Positions 18,410 to 26,800 of a stretch of DNA of 64,000 nt are shown here, piece after piece (position 1 is the first letter of the stretch; each line of letters opens with the position of its first letter). Source of the stretch: Methylovorus mays (GTDB lineage Bacteria > Pseudomonadota > Gammaproteobacteria > Burkholderiales > Methylophilaceae); contig NZ_JAJAVG010000007.1 of assembly GCF_020531915.1 (NCBI RefSeq), forward strand, positions 159,695-223,694, in the 5' to 3' direction. A program made the position numbers and the translations under genes. The notes beneath the pieces were generated by a model that was not told where the DNA came from, did no database searches, and saw only the letters and a list, made by a program, of their open reading frames with translations.

Positions 18410-20176
18410 TTAACAGAACTCCAAGGGGGCTAAAAAGCCCCTAACCCCACCCGCACTATCGCCTAGGCTCTCCGCTGCACTTTGGCCTAGCATGTTTTGC
18501 ACCAATGGGATTGGCTTGATAACCTCACGCTTCCCCTTAAAGGTAATGCTCCATTGCTCTAACCTCGTTGGCACAACCACTGTGCCGCACTCAATGCCAA
18601 TGATCTGATTGCCACTCGGCTCCCTGTAACGGTTAGGCTTGTCGCTCCATACCTTGGCAAGTTGCACAGGCATTTCCTTCCGCTTGCCTAACGGGCCACC
18701 CATAAGCGCCATGAAGGTTTTCCAGTCGCCTTTATCAGCAGCCTCCCAGATAGCCTGCATGTCAGGGCTCAACTCTGCTTTCTTGAGTCGTCGCATTTCC
18801 CGATAGATGCCGACAGGCGGCCCACCAATTTGCTGATACTGACGAATACCCCATGTGCGCGCCCATGCGGCGATGCGCTTCGCCGATTGCTTGGCGTCTT
18901 CGTTGTAGAGGTCAACATCCATCCCATAGCCATCAAGACCTTTAGCAATGTATTTGGCGATATAGCCCGTTGCACTGCCCTTGGCGGGGTCGATTTTCTC
19001 GGCTTTAAAGCGATGTTCGGCGGCTCCGCGTTCATCGGGGTCCGCCTTTAACGCGTATTCGCGCAATACTTCGGTGAGGCGATTAGATTGATTAGGGCTA
19101 ACGAATAACAGCAAGTGCCAATGTGGCGTGCCGTCATGGTGTGGCTCAACTACCCTGAAGCCGTATACGTAGATGCCCTCTCGCGCCAGTTGCGCCCGTA
19201 TCTGCGCCCATAGCTTGCTTAGATACTTCTGGGCTTCCCGAGGTGTGGTCTTGTCGTATTTTGTATTGAGATAGGTTTTGATATTGCCTTTGGCATCTAC
19301 CCGCGATTTATACCGATGCATGCGGGATGGGCAGGTGATGGTATAGAACATGGCCTCATGACCGAGCTCTTTACTGGCCTCTTCGAAGCCACGTATACGT
19401 ACCATTAATTCCCCGCGCCTTAGTTTGGGGTTGGCCTGGCTCTTCTCAGCCAGCTCATATAACGAAACCTCTTCGCCCGTACTCTCGTTAACGGCGAAGG
19501 TGTTCTTTAACGTACGTATGTTACGTTGGCTCTGCTGTTGGATAAATTTATAGGATTCATCGCTAACGTATATGTAGCCGTTACGATGCACGAGACCTGT
19601 GCTGACGGCATAGCCTTCAACGTTACGTACGTATACGTTACGTAACGTACGACGCCACCAGTATTCATCACACAAGCGATTGAGTGCCCCGGTAACCGTC
19701 ATGCCCTTTTTGTCTGTTCCTGTAACAGTACCGCCTACGGTTACCGATACCGTTACAGGAACAGACTGAAGCGGCTCATTTAGCAACGCAGGATGAAGGT
19801 TGAATCGTTCCTGTAACAGATACCGTATGCCATAAAGCCCCGCTTCTTCACTCGGGGCCGTATCACGAAGGCGTGCACAACGCTGGCTCAAGTCTTTTGC
19901 GCGGGCATTCAAGTCATCATCGTTAGCCGCTAGCGGTACGCCTAATTCGGCAAGCTCATCCTGTACATCCAGCAAATACAGATTGGCCCAGCGGCGGCCC
20001 TTTATCTGATATAGCTCCGTATACGTATGCGCTACCGGAATAGCAAAGCTATCCGGGAGGCTACGTAGGGGCTTGCGACGAAACTTAACGTCGCTCCCGT
20101 CCTCATCAAACTTTGCGGCGATGATTTCCGCAGGCGTGGCATCGTTGGGTAAATAGGAAAATTGGGCGGCGATCAT
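18410..20176 (-). CDS. P2 gpA-like rolling-circle replication initiator (HUH endonuclease)
   Basis: A 588-residue replication protein of the phage P2 gene A family. The HUH metal site is PHWHLLLF (H352, H354), with a nearby acidic residue in VVEPHHDG. The twin catalytic tyrosines sit in GYIAKYIAKG (Y405, Y409), the YxxxY arrangement of phiX174 A and P2 A proteins. Such proteins nick one strand at an origin usually inside their own gene and stay covalently bound to the 5' end. Clustered palindromes and repeats at 19634-19819 within this gene may be that origin. The start overlaps the AlpA-like stop by 4 bp. The region around residues 139-155 is a V/T/G-rich low-complexity stretch. Confidence 0.85.
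   Translation of the reverse strand: MIAAQFSYLPNDATPAEIIAAKFDEDGSDVKFRRKPLRSLPDSFAIPVAHTYTELYQIKGRRWANLYLLDVQDELAELGVPLAANDDDLNARAKDLSQRCARLRDTAPSEEAGLYGIRYLLQERFNLHPALLNEPLQSVPVTVSVTVGGTVTGTDKKGMTVTGALNRLCDEYWWRRTLRNVYVRNVEGYAVSTGLVHRNGYIYVSDESYKFIQQQSQRNIRTLKNTFAVNESTGEEVSLYELAEKSQANPKLRRGELMVRIRGFEEASKELGHEAMFYTITCPSRMHRYKSRVDAKGNIKTYLNTKYDKTTPREAQKYLSKLWAQIRAQLAREGIYVYGFRVVEPHHDGTPHWHLLLFVSPNQSNRLTEVLREYALKADPDERGAAEHRFKAEKIDPAKGSATGYIAKYIAKGLDGYGMDVDLYNEDAKQSAKRIAAWARTWGIRQYQQIGGPPVGIYREMRRLKKAELSPDMQAIWEAADKGDWKTFMALMGGPLGKRKEMPVQLAKVWSDKPNRYREPSGNQIIGIECGTVVVPTRLEQWSITFKGKREVIKPIPLVQNMLGQSAAESLGDSAGGVRGFLAPLEFC
19634..19819. other. Candidate replication origin inside the rep gene
   Basis: A perfect 16-bp palindrome, TACGTTACGTAACGTA, lies at 19634-19649 within a run of TACGTA-type steps. 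A 15-bp perfect inverted repeat, GTCTGTTCCTGTAAC (19712-19726) and its complement (19752-19766), encloses 25 bp. A third copy of GTTCCTGTAACAG is at 19807-19819. P2-type initiators nick within their own gene, so this cluster is a plausible origin; no nick site is proven. Confidence 0.4.
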
Positions 20177-20379
20177 TTGCGCACTCCAGTATCAGAGGTG
20201 GAGAGGCGAACGCGGGATTCGATATAGGCTTGCAAATCCTCCAGCCGATAGCGCACAGCGCGTGCGCCTATCTTGATGAAGGGGACTTTAGCGCCTGCCC
20301 AGCGGTCACGTTCTAGGAAGGCTTTAGACAGGCCCAGGAATTGGGCTGCTTGTTGGGTGTTAAGTAGTTGTGCTTGCAT
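20173..20379 (-). CDS. AlpA/excisionase-like helix-turn-helix protein
   Basis: A 68-residue DNA-binding protein with a MerR/Xis-type winged helix: NTQQAAQFLGLSKAFLERDR and the wing RAVRYRLEDLQAYIESR. Proteins of this type act as excisionases or activators of integrase in P4-like elements. It lies directly upstream of, and overlaps by 4 bp, the rep gene. A 24-bp palindrome sits 60 bp before its ATG and may be its operator. The overlapping 88-residue frame at 20313-20579 has no family features. Confidence 0.8.
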   Translation of the reverse strand: MQAQLLNTQQAAQFLGLSKAFLERDRWAGAKVPFIKIGARAVRYRLEDLQAYIESRVRLSTSDTGVRK

Positions 20380-20438
20380 GTTCTCGCTCTTTCAAAGTTA
20401 AGGAAATGCGAGAATGCCTGCACGATATATTTTTGTAG

Positions 20439-20462
20439 ATGGGTGTATACGTATACACCCAT
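20439..20462. promoter_or_regulatory. 24-bp perfect palindrome upstream of the alpA-like gene
   Basis: The half-site ATGGGTGTATAC is followed directly by its reverse complement. Its position, 60 bp upstream of the regulator's start codon and in the gap before rep, suggests an operator for a dimeric repressor of the element's rep operon. Confidence 0.55.
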
Positions 20463-20638
20463 TGACAAAGAAGAAGGCTGATTTAATGCGGGTTTTCGAG
20501 GAATTGAGTTTTTAAAATATTTTTTACTTGCTGGTGATTGATTGTCTGTGATAGTGACTGATGCAGATGGCGCACACATCTAAGCATTCCTCCGCGATTT
20601 GGGGGGGTGGGTGTTTTCTTAGTGCGCGTTGGCTTGTG

Positions 20639-21865
20639 CTAGGCGTTCATGGCGGCCAATAGATAATCCGTTATCCGTTGCATAGGCGCCCTTAGGCGTT
20701 CTGCATCGCCAATAATGTACCCGGCAGTCACATCATTCGCCATTTTGTGATTGGCTAATCGTTTAAGTGCATACGCGGATATATCCAAGCTTTCCGCGAT
20801 CGTGATGAATGTGCGCCGTAAATCATGCGGTGTAAACGACACGCCTGAGGCTTCAATCACTTTTTTCATCTGCTTACCGGGGTCATCCATATACCCTTTG
20901 GCACCAGAACCGGGAAACACGAATAAGCTTTGCCCCTGATTTTGCTCATACCGTGCTTTGAGCAGATCAAACAGAAAGTCACTCAATGGCAAGGTGTGAG
21001 GCTGTCGATTCTTGGGATCGGGCACCGTTAAGGTTTTGGCCTTGAGGTCTACATATTCCCACCTCAGCCCTAAAGCCTCCTCGCGGCGTAGGCCTGTAAA
21101 AATCAATAGTAATAGGTAGTCCTTTACCGCATGCCGATTAATGCCGTTAGAGGTCTCAGGAAGTGCGTTAACGGCCTTAAACCATGCAGGTAGCTCATGG
21201 GCTTTAATGACGGTCTGCCGTCGATCTACGCGATACCATGACCGCGTCTGTGATAGGCGCTTGATCGGATTGTCCGAAATAATCGGGTTCCCTTCGGAGT
21301 CCTCATATTGCCCAATGGCAAAATTGAAGATGGCGCGCATGAAGCGCATGGCAAGATTGGCTTGGGCTTCACTGCGTTCACCAATCTGCCGATGCTTGCG
21401 CTCGATGAGGTCTTTCGTAATGTCCGCTAGGGGCTTGTTCTGCCACTCCTCGAAATAGGTTTTCATGAAACGGGAGTAATCGTAGACGGTTCTGGGCTTT
21501 AGGCTATTACGTGCCTTAAGGTAAGCATCGAACACTTGCTGAAGTGTGACGCTTTTAGCCCTTTTGGCTTTATCTGCGTCATTAGGGTTAATGCCACCGG
21601 CAATCATCCCTAAAATGTTTTTGGCTTGTTGTCTGGCTTGCTCTGCGGTAAACACACCATGATGGCCGATGGTTACCCGTACCGTTTTATTATTGACCTT
21701 GCCTTCCGCGAAGTAGACTTTACTGCCAGTGCCGACGCGCAGCCCAAAGCCTTTCAATTCGGTATCGCGGTAAAACATTTGCCCCGAGTCGGGGTTGGGG
21801 ATGGAGTCCACAAGGGATTTGGTGAGTTTGTGTGCCATGGCTACTAACCGTAATTTAGTAGCCAT
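20639..21865 (-). CDS. int: Tyrosine recombinase integrase (P4/DUF4102 type)
   Basis: A 408-residue integrase. An N-terminal DUF4102-like arm-binding domain (about 10-95, KGFGLRVGTGSKVYF) is followed by a SAM-like core-binding domain (about 105-190). The catalytic domain has R260 in TGLRREEALGLRW, H347 and R350 in HDLRRTF, H373 in LANHKM and the nucleophile Y383 in TAGYI. The set is complete, so the enzyme should be active. It is the last gene before attR. No clear ribosome site supports the ATG at 21865; an alternative is ATG 21838 (MAHKLTKSLVD). Confidence 0.93.
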   Translation of the reverse strand: MATKLRLVAMAHKLTKSLVDSIPNPDSGQMFYRDTELKGFGLRVGTGSKVYFAEGKVNNKTVRVTIGHHGVFTAEQARQQAKNILGMIAGGINPNDADKAKRAKSVTLQQVFDAYLKARNSLKPRTVYDYSRFMKTYFEEWQNKPLADITKDLIERKHRQIGERSEAQANLAMRFMRAIFNFAIGQYEDSEGNPIISDNPIKRLSQTRSWYRVDRRQTVIKAHELPAWFKAVNALPETSNGINRHAVKDYLLLLIFTGLRREEALGLRWEYVDLKAKTLTVPDPKNRQPHTLPLSDFLFDLLKARYEQNQGQSLFVFPGSGAKGYMDDPGKQMKKVIEASGVSFTPHDLRRTFITIAESLDISAYALKRLANHKMANDVTAGYIIGDAERLRAPMQRITDYLLAAMNA

Positions 21866-21872
21866 ATAGTAG
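21856..21872 (+). other. Putative integrase arm-type site, right end
   Basis: TAGTAGCCATATAGTAG overlaps the proposed integrase start codon and matches the left-end site at 11955-11971 in 15 of 17 bases. If Int binds here, it could also repress its own gene. Confidence 0.4.
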
Positions 21873-21992
21873 ACTGGATATTTAAAACAACGTCAACAGT
21901 CCTCAATGAATATAAAACATTAATTCATTAAAAACATAAAGTTATAAAACATTTTAAAACACGATAAAATCCAATAAAACTTATTTTATAGA

Positions 21993-22038
21993 ACTCTTAA
22001 TCCGTTTGTCCGGGGTTCGATCCCCCGATCTCCCACCA
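21993..22038 (+). repeat. attR core: duplicated tRNA-Lys 3' end
   Basis: A 46-bp exact copy of 11865-11910 without the 5' half of the tRNA. It marks the right boundary of the integrated element. The AT-rich stretch 21866-21992 between int and attR holds no gene. Confidence 0.92.
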
Positions 22039-22044
22039 AAAACA

Positions 22045-22073
22045 AAGGCTTGTGCTCTGCACAGGCCTTTTTT
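22045..22073 (+). terminator. Intrinsic terminator right of attR
   Basis: AAGGCTTGTGC pairs with GCACAGGCCTT (one G-T wobble) around TCT and is followed by TTTT. It would have been the original terminator of tRNA-Lys before integration. Confidence 0.7.
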
Positions 22074-22252
22074 ATTTGCCTGGATTGCTTCACATTCACG
22101 GGCAACACTGCCCGGCTATCATCAGCCGTCACACCGGATTCCTGCATGTCGTTCAGCGAAAGCAAAACCTTTATCGGCAACGCCAGTCTCATATGACAAC
22201 AGCATCATCAGTATAATCGGTTTTTCAGAAAATCAGGTCAGGAGCAAAGCGC

Positions 22253-22447
22253 ATGGAGACATTCAAGGTAGAAGGCATGGTATGCGGCGGCTGCGTTAAT
22301 GCTGTTACCCGGGCGATTCAGAACGAGGATGCCGGGGCCAGGGTGGAGGTCGATCTGGCCAGCGGCAAGTTGACAACCGAAAGCGCGCTCAGCAAGCAGC
22401 AGGTCGCTGCCATTATCGAAGAAGCGGGTTACACGGTAGTAGGGTAA
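22253..22447 (+). CDS. Heavy-metal-associated domain protein (CopZ-like copper chaperone)
   Basis: A 64-residue ferredoxin-like HMA domain with the metal site GMVCGGC (GMxCxxC, residues 8-14) and the usual ending AIIEEAGYTVVG. Such proteins bind Cu(I) and hand it to P-type ATPases or regulators in the cytoplasm. No transporter or CueR-like regulator is adjacent, so the partner is elsewhere. A terminator follows. Confidence 0.88.
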   Translation: METFKVEGMVCGGCVNAVTRAIQNEDAGARVEVDLASGKLTTESALSKQQVAAIIEEAGYTVVG

Positions 22448-22499
22448 CCATAGGAGCAGTGGCCTGCCATCAGATCGCCAGGCCCATTTCCAGCCCATA

Positions 22500-22530
22500 A
22501 AAAAGCCGACGTTTCAGCCGGCTTTTTTCA
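22500..22530. terminator. Intrinsic terminator between copZ-like gene and cheZ
   Basis: AAAAAGCCG pairs with CGGCTTTTT around a 10-base loop, with runs of A and T on the two sides. It can terminate in both directions and serves the convergent cheZ cluster and the copper-chaperone gene. Confidence 0.75.
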
Positions 22531-22580
22531 TTCAGTACTGCAGTCAGCATCACGCTGATACAGCTGCATCCTGCGCGGGT

Positions 22581-23246
22581 TCAGAACCCCAGGCTATCGA
22601 GCAGATCATCCACTTGTGCCTGGCTCGCCACCACATCGACCGCGTTCGGGTCAATCTGTGGACCATTCAGCAGGCCGGTGTCGGCTTCTTTCTTGGGCAC
22701 ATTGATATGGCCTGGCGAGAAGTCGATCAGCACTTGTACCAACTGCTGTTCCAGATCCTGCGCCAGCGTAGTGATTTTCTTGATCACCTGACCGGTAAGA
22801 TCCTGAAAATCCTGCGCCATCATGATTTCCATCAGCAAGTCCTTGGTTTCAGAGGTGTTCTTCACTGTCTGATCCAGAAAAGCCATGGTATCGGTCGCAA
22901 TCGCATCATATTGGCTCTTGAGCGCCGGGGTTGCCAGCAAGGCATCCCAACGCTTCTGCAGATCGGCTGCCTGGGTCGACAAGGCATTTTGCAGGGGGGT
23001 GGCGACATCGGTGGCATTCAGCACGCGCTCGGCCGCTTGCTCGGTCATCTTGGCCACATAATTCAGGCGTTCGCGCGCATCGGGGATTTCTGAGGCGGCT
23101 TTTTCCAGTATTTTGTCAAAGCCCAGACCGGAGAGATTGTCGTGCAGGGCCCGCGTGACATGGCCGATACGGTTGAGGATTTCGTCGTTGGTATTCACTG
23201 GAGCTGCCGACGAGCTGTTGTCTTCAGAAGTAAGAGGCTCGCTCAT
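22581..23246 (-). CDS. cheZ: Chemotaxis protein phosphatase CheZ
   Basis: A 221-residue CheZ that dephosphorylates CheY-P. The catalytic segment MAQDFQDLTGQVIKK has the aspartate and glutamine (D-L-T-G-Q) that act on CheY. The C-terminal helix DDLLDSLGF is the CheY-binding tail. The start ATG 23246 was chosen because the longer frame runs back into cheY. It lies 1 bp after cheY and is the last gene of the leftward chemotaxis cluster. Confidence 0.93.
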   Translation of the reverse strand: MSEPLTSEDNSSSAAPVNTNDEILNRIGHVTRALHDNLSGLGFDKILEKAASEIPDARERLNYVAKMTEQAAERVLNATDVATPLQNALSTQAADLQKRWDALLATPALKSQYDAIATDTMAFLDQTVKNTSETKDLLMEIMMAQDFQDLTGQVIKKITTLAQDLEQQLVQVLIDFSPGHINVPKKEADTGLLNGPQIDPNAVDVVASQAQVDDLLDSLGF

Positions 23247-23247
23247 G

Positions 23248-23646
23248 TTATGCCCCTGACTTTTCCAGTTTTTCAAAGATTTTCGCGAGCTTCTCATCCA
23301 GCGTGGCAGCCGTAAATGGCTTCACCACATAGCCGTTGGCACCGGCCTGGGCAGCGGCGATGATGTTTTCCTTCTTGGCTTCTGCCGTCACCATCAGCAC
23401 GGGCAGCGATGACAAGGTGGGGTCGGCGCGGATTTCCTTCAGCATGGTCAGGCCATCCATGTTCGGCATGTTCCAGTCGGACACGACAAACTCAAAATTG
23501 CCGCCACGCAGCTTGCTGAGGGCCATGACGCCATCTTCGGCTTCATCGACATTGGTATAGCCCAGCTCCTTGAGCAGGTTGCGCACAATTCGGCGCATGG
23601 TTGAAAAGTCATCAACCACGAGAAATTTGGTATTTGGATTAGCCAT
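23248..23646 (-). CDS. cheY: Chemotaxis response regulator CheY
   Basis: A 132-residue single receiver domain that carries phosphoryl groups from CheA to the flagellar switch. The acidic pocket is D12 and D13, the phosphoacceptor D57 is in [10 protein letters not shown], and T87, Y106 and K109 complete the switch residues. Very close to enterobacterial CheY throughout. It is adjacent to cheZ, forming a classical cheYZ pair. Confidence 0.96.
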   Translation of the reverse strand: MANPNTKFLVVDDFSTMRRIVRNLLKELGYTNVDEAEDGVMALSKLRGGNFEFVVSDWNMPNMDGLTMLKEIRADPTLSSLPVLMVTAEAKKENIIAAAQAGANGYVVKPFTAATLDEKLAKIFEKLEKSGA

Positions 23647-23793
23647 CTAAAACTCCATAGTTATGTGCTGCCATGATTCAATCAGGCTGATCCGTGATGT
23701 TAGCGAATTGAATCATGTTACCGAGCATTGATTAAGGTCTTACCTTGTTTATCGTCCAAAACCGGGCAAGCTTTAATCAGCATCTTAGCAAAA

Positions 23794-24870
23794 TTACACA
23801 CGCAGCGACTGCGAGCTGTTGGCCATCAGGTACGCCAGCACGCGTGAAGGCATGTCACGCAGGTGAAGTTCCTCATCCACACCACCGTGCGCTACCGCTT
23901 CGCGCGGCATGCCATAGACCACGCAGCTCTCTTCATTCTGCGCAAAATTGTAGGCACCTGCCTCCTTCATGGCGCGCATGCCGAGGGCGCCATCCTTGCC
24001 CATGCCGGTCATGATCACGCCAATGGCATTTTTACCAGCCTGTGCGGCCGCCGAGTCAAACAGCACATCCACGGATGGCTTGTGACGACTCACCGGCGCG
24101 GCATCGCTTAACTCAGTGACGTAGTTGGCGCCACTGCGTGCCAGCAGCAAATGTTTGTCGCCGGGCGCGATAAAGGCATGCCCCGGCAGGATACGTTCAC
24201 CACCTTGCGCTTCGGCAACCGAAATCTGACACAAGGAATCCAGGCGATTGGCAAACGAGCGGGTAAAGCCGGCTGGCATGTGCTGGGTGATCAGGATGCC
24301 TGGACAGTCAGGCGGCATTTCCATCAGGAATGATTTGATCGCTTCCGTTCCACCTGTGGAGGCGCCAATAATGATCAGCTTTTCACTACTGATCAGCGGG
24401 TTGCGGATGGAGGCATTCTGCTGTGGTGCACCGGGGGCAGGTGCGGTGCTACGTGGCGCGAGGGTTGAGATACGGGCTTGCTTGGCAGCGCGGATCTTGT
24501 CTGCAATGAGGTCGGCGTATTCACGGATGCCATCACTGATGGCGAGCTTGGGTTTGGTGACGAAATCAATGGCGCCAAGTTCCAGCGCGCGCATGGTGAT
24601 TTCCGAGCCACGCTCGGTCAGGGTGGAGACCATCACCACTGGCATGGGCCGCAGGCGCATCAGGCGTTCCAGAAAATCCAATCCATCCATCTTCGGCATT
24701 TCCACATCCAGCGTCAGCACGTCAGGATTGGTTTGCTTGATCAAATCACGCGCGATCAACGGATCCGGCGCAGTGGCGACCACTTCCATGTCGGGCTGAC
24801 TGTTAATGATCTCCGTCAACAGGCTGCGTATCAAGGCGGAGTCATCTATCACCAATACTTTGATCTTCAT
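23794..24870 (-). CDS. cheB: Chemotaxis methylesterase/deamidase CheB
   Basis: A 358-residue protein: an N-terminal receiver domain (D55 in [12 protein letters not shown]), a proline/alanine-rich linker (about 138-155) and the esterase domain. The latter has S171 in [10 protein letters not shown]197 in TQHMP and D293 in GKDGALGM. It removes methyl groups from receptors when phosphorylated by CheA, resetting sensitivity. It follows cheD by 48 bp. The 147 bp between cheB and cheY show no gene. Confidence 0.95.
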   Translation of the reverse strand: MKIKVLVIDDSALIRSLLTEIINSQPDMEVVATAPDPLIARDLIKQTNPDVLTLDVEMPKMDGLDFLERLMRLRPMPVVMVSTLTERGSEITMRALELGAIDFVTKPKLAISDGIREYADLIADKIRAAKQARISTLAPRSTAPAPGAPQQNASIRNPLISSEKLIIIGASTGGTEAIKSFLMEMPPDCPGILITQHMPAGFTRSFANRLDSLCQISVAEAQGGERILPGHAFIAPGDKHLLLARSGANYVTELSDAAPVSRHKPSVDVLFDSAAAQAGKNAIGVIMTGMGKDGALGMRAMKEAGAYNFAQNEESCVVYGMPREAVAHGGVDEELHLRDMPSRVLAYLMANSSQSLRV

Positions 24871-24918
24871 TCTGCGTAATCTCTTCCCTAATTTTTTTTG
24901 TTATATGTTGATTAATGG

Positions 24919-25524
24919 TTAAAACAGCTCAACCTCACCACCCACACTGTCCGTCTTGAGGCGGCTTGCGTATGTTTCTTCGCGCTTGATAAGCGTGTAA
25001 TTGTTCAGCTGCTTGAGCTTCTTGACCAATACTTTACCCGTTTTCGGGAAAAAGTAGACTTTGCGCGGATAGATATCATTGAGGTCTTCACCGGTGACCT
25101 TGATGTTTTCATCCTTGAGGAACTGGCGCACGAACAGCGCGTTGCGTTCGCCCACGTTCATGGAAGTAAAACTGCGCAGCACATTGCCGCCACCAAAAAT
25201 CTTGGCTTCGAGATTTTCGCGGCGCGCACCATTGCGCAACAGCTGGTTGATCAGCACTTCCATGGCATAGGCGCCATAGCGCATGGATTCCGACGCCGGG
25301 TTGTCTTTATCGGCATTGCCGCCATCGGGCAACATGAAATGGTTCATGCCGCCTATGCCGGAGACGGTATCGCGAATACAGGCCGATACACAGGAACCCA
25401 GCACGGTGACAATCACCATGTCCTTGTCGGTGTAGTAATACTCGCCGGGTGATATCTTGGCGGCATCGCAATCGAAGGTGCGATCGTAGTAGAGCGACGT
25501 CGAGATTTCTTCATTCACTACCAT
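24919..25524 (-). CDS. cheD: Chemoreceptor glutamine deamidase CheD
   Basis: A 201-residue CheD with catalytic C45 in TVLGSCVSACI and H62 in GGMNHFMLP. It converts receptor glutamines to glutamates and can affect CheC-type phosphatases elsewhere. It starts 2 bp after the cheR stop, so the two are cotranscribed. The protein ends GGEVELF, an acidic/aromatic tail that resembles the receptor C-terminal tails in this cluster. Confidence 0.94.
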   Translation of the reverse strand: MVVNEEISTSLYYDRTFDCDAAKISPGEYYYTDKDMVIVTVLGSCVSACIRDTVSGIGGMNHFMLPDGGNADKDNPASESMRYGAYAMEVLINQLLRNGARRENLEAKIFGGGNVLRSFTSMNVGERNALFVRQFLKDENIKVTGEDLNDIYPRKVYFFPKTGKVLVKKLKQLNNYTLIKREETYASRLKTDSVGGEVELF

Positions 25525-25526
25525 AG

Positions 25527-26420
25527 TTACACCGTCTCCCTTGCCAGTCGGCTCAAGGCAGACTCCGTGGCCGCACCTGCGGAGGCAGGATTCAGCTCAT
25601 AGACGGTTTTCCCACGCAGCTTGATGTCGTGTGACACGTACAGGAAGTTTTCAGAATGGCCCGCAAACAGCAAGCCATGCGGCTTCATCAACGGCACAAA
25701 TTTGCTAATGATCTTGGCCTGTGTCGGCTTGTCGAAATAAATCATGACATTGCGACAGAAAATCGCGTCAAACGGCTCTTTCAAGGGCCAGTCATCTGCC
25801 AGCAGATTCACCTGTTGAAAGGTTATCAGGTCGCGCAATTCATTGCGCACGCGTACCAGGCCTTCCTGCGCGCCCTTGCCCCGCAGGAAGAACGCCTTGC
25901 AACGTTCGGGGGACATCTTGCTGATACGGTCTTCCGGATACACACCACGCGCGGCAGTCGCCAGCACATTGGTATCAATGTCAGAAGCAATAATGGAGAC
26001 AGGCGGATGCAGGGTGCCAAACGCTTCGCATGCGGTCATGGCAATCGAGTACGGTTCCTCGCCCGTCGAACTGGCAGAACACCAGATGGTAATGGGTTTT
26101 TGCAAATGGACCAGATGTTCGGCCAGCACCGGAAAATGGTGCTCCTCGCGAAAAAACGAGGTCAGATTGGTCGTGAGCGCATTGGTAAAAGCTTCCCACT
26201 CGTCCGGATTGGCATTGCTTTCCAGCGCATCCAGATAATACTTGAACGAATTCATGCCCAGGGCACGCAGACGGCGGCCGATCCGGCTATAGACCATATC
26301 GACCTTGGCTTCGGATAATGAGATACCAGCACGGGCATAAATCAATTTCCGTACTTTTTCGAAGTCCTGTTGCGTAAACTCGAACTCGCGCTCACCACCA
26401 TGGCTGGATTTCGTTACCAT
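25527..26420 (-). CDS. cheR: Chemotaxis protein methyltransferase CheR
   Basis: A 297-residue SAM-dependent methyltransferase that methylates receptor glutamates. The N-terminal helical domain (FTQQDFEKVRKLIYARAGI) is followed by the SAM site CSASSTGEEPYS, then DAIFCRNVMIYFD and GLLFAGHSE. Both receptors in the cluster end in EWEEF, the kind of pentapeptide that CheR's beta-subdomain binds. Confidence 0.95.
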   Translation of the reverse strand: MVTKSSHGGEREFEFTQQDFEKVRKLIYARAGISLSEAKVDMVYSRIGRRLRALGMNSFKYYLDALESNANPDEWEAFTNALTTNLTSFFREEHHFPVLAEHLVHLQKPITIWCSASSTGEEPYSIAMTACEAFGTLHPPVSIIASDIDTNVLATAARGVYPEDRISKMSPERCKAFFLRGKGAQEGLVRVRNELRDLITFQQVNLLADDWPLKEPFDAIFCRNVMIYFDKPTQAKIISKFVPLMKPHGLLFAGHSENFLYVSHDIKLRGKTVYELNPASAGAATESALSRLARETV

Positions 26421-26800
26421 ATTTAACCTTGTTTTCTTTTCAACCCATCAAGCGCTTGCCACCCGGTCAGCATGATCTGATCGCTCTCTAACCTGCGGGC
26501 AACATCGCAAACAGCATCGCATGAATATGTGCGACAGGGAATCAGACGCTGCCGCAAACTGCACCCCTTAGGTCCAATGGCACATAATGAACATGGCAGG
26601 TGGAAGGTCGCACGTAGCATAGACCAGCAGCGCAGCCATCATCAGGCGACCTAGCCGAATCAAAAACAGGATAATGCATGGCTCTCTCCACCTGGCACTG
26701 GGCAATGTCCTGTGTTGGCATTACCTCTCGGTTATTGCACTGACAAACCTGGCGCCGGAAAAATCAGACTCCGGCCTGTCAGCGTATCGCGTTTACCGCC
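26421..26800. other. Intergenic region between receptor 1 and cheR
   Basis: 380 bp after the receptor stop and before cheR. Frames here on both strands (for example 26674-26913 +) show no family features and overlap the receptor 3' end. A weak GCCGG/CCGGC hairpin lies near 26753-26780. The cheR promoter probably lies here but no clear elements were seen. Confidence 0.4.

Noticed and set aside
20313..20579. An 88-residue frame between rep and int
   Set aside because: It overlaps the AlpA-like gene in another frame, spans the 24-bp palindrome and has no family features.
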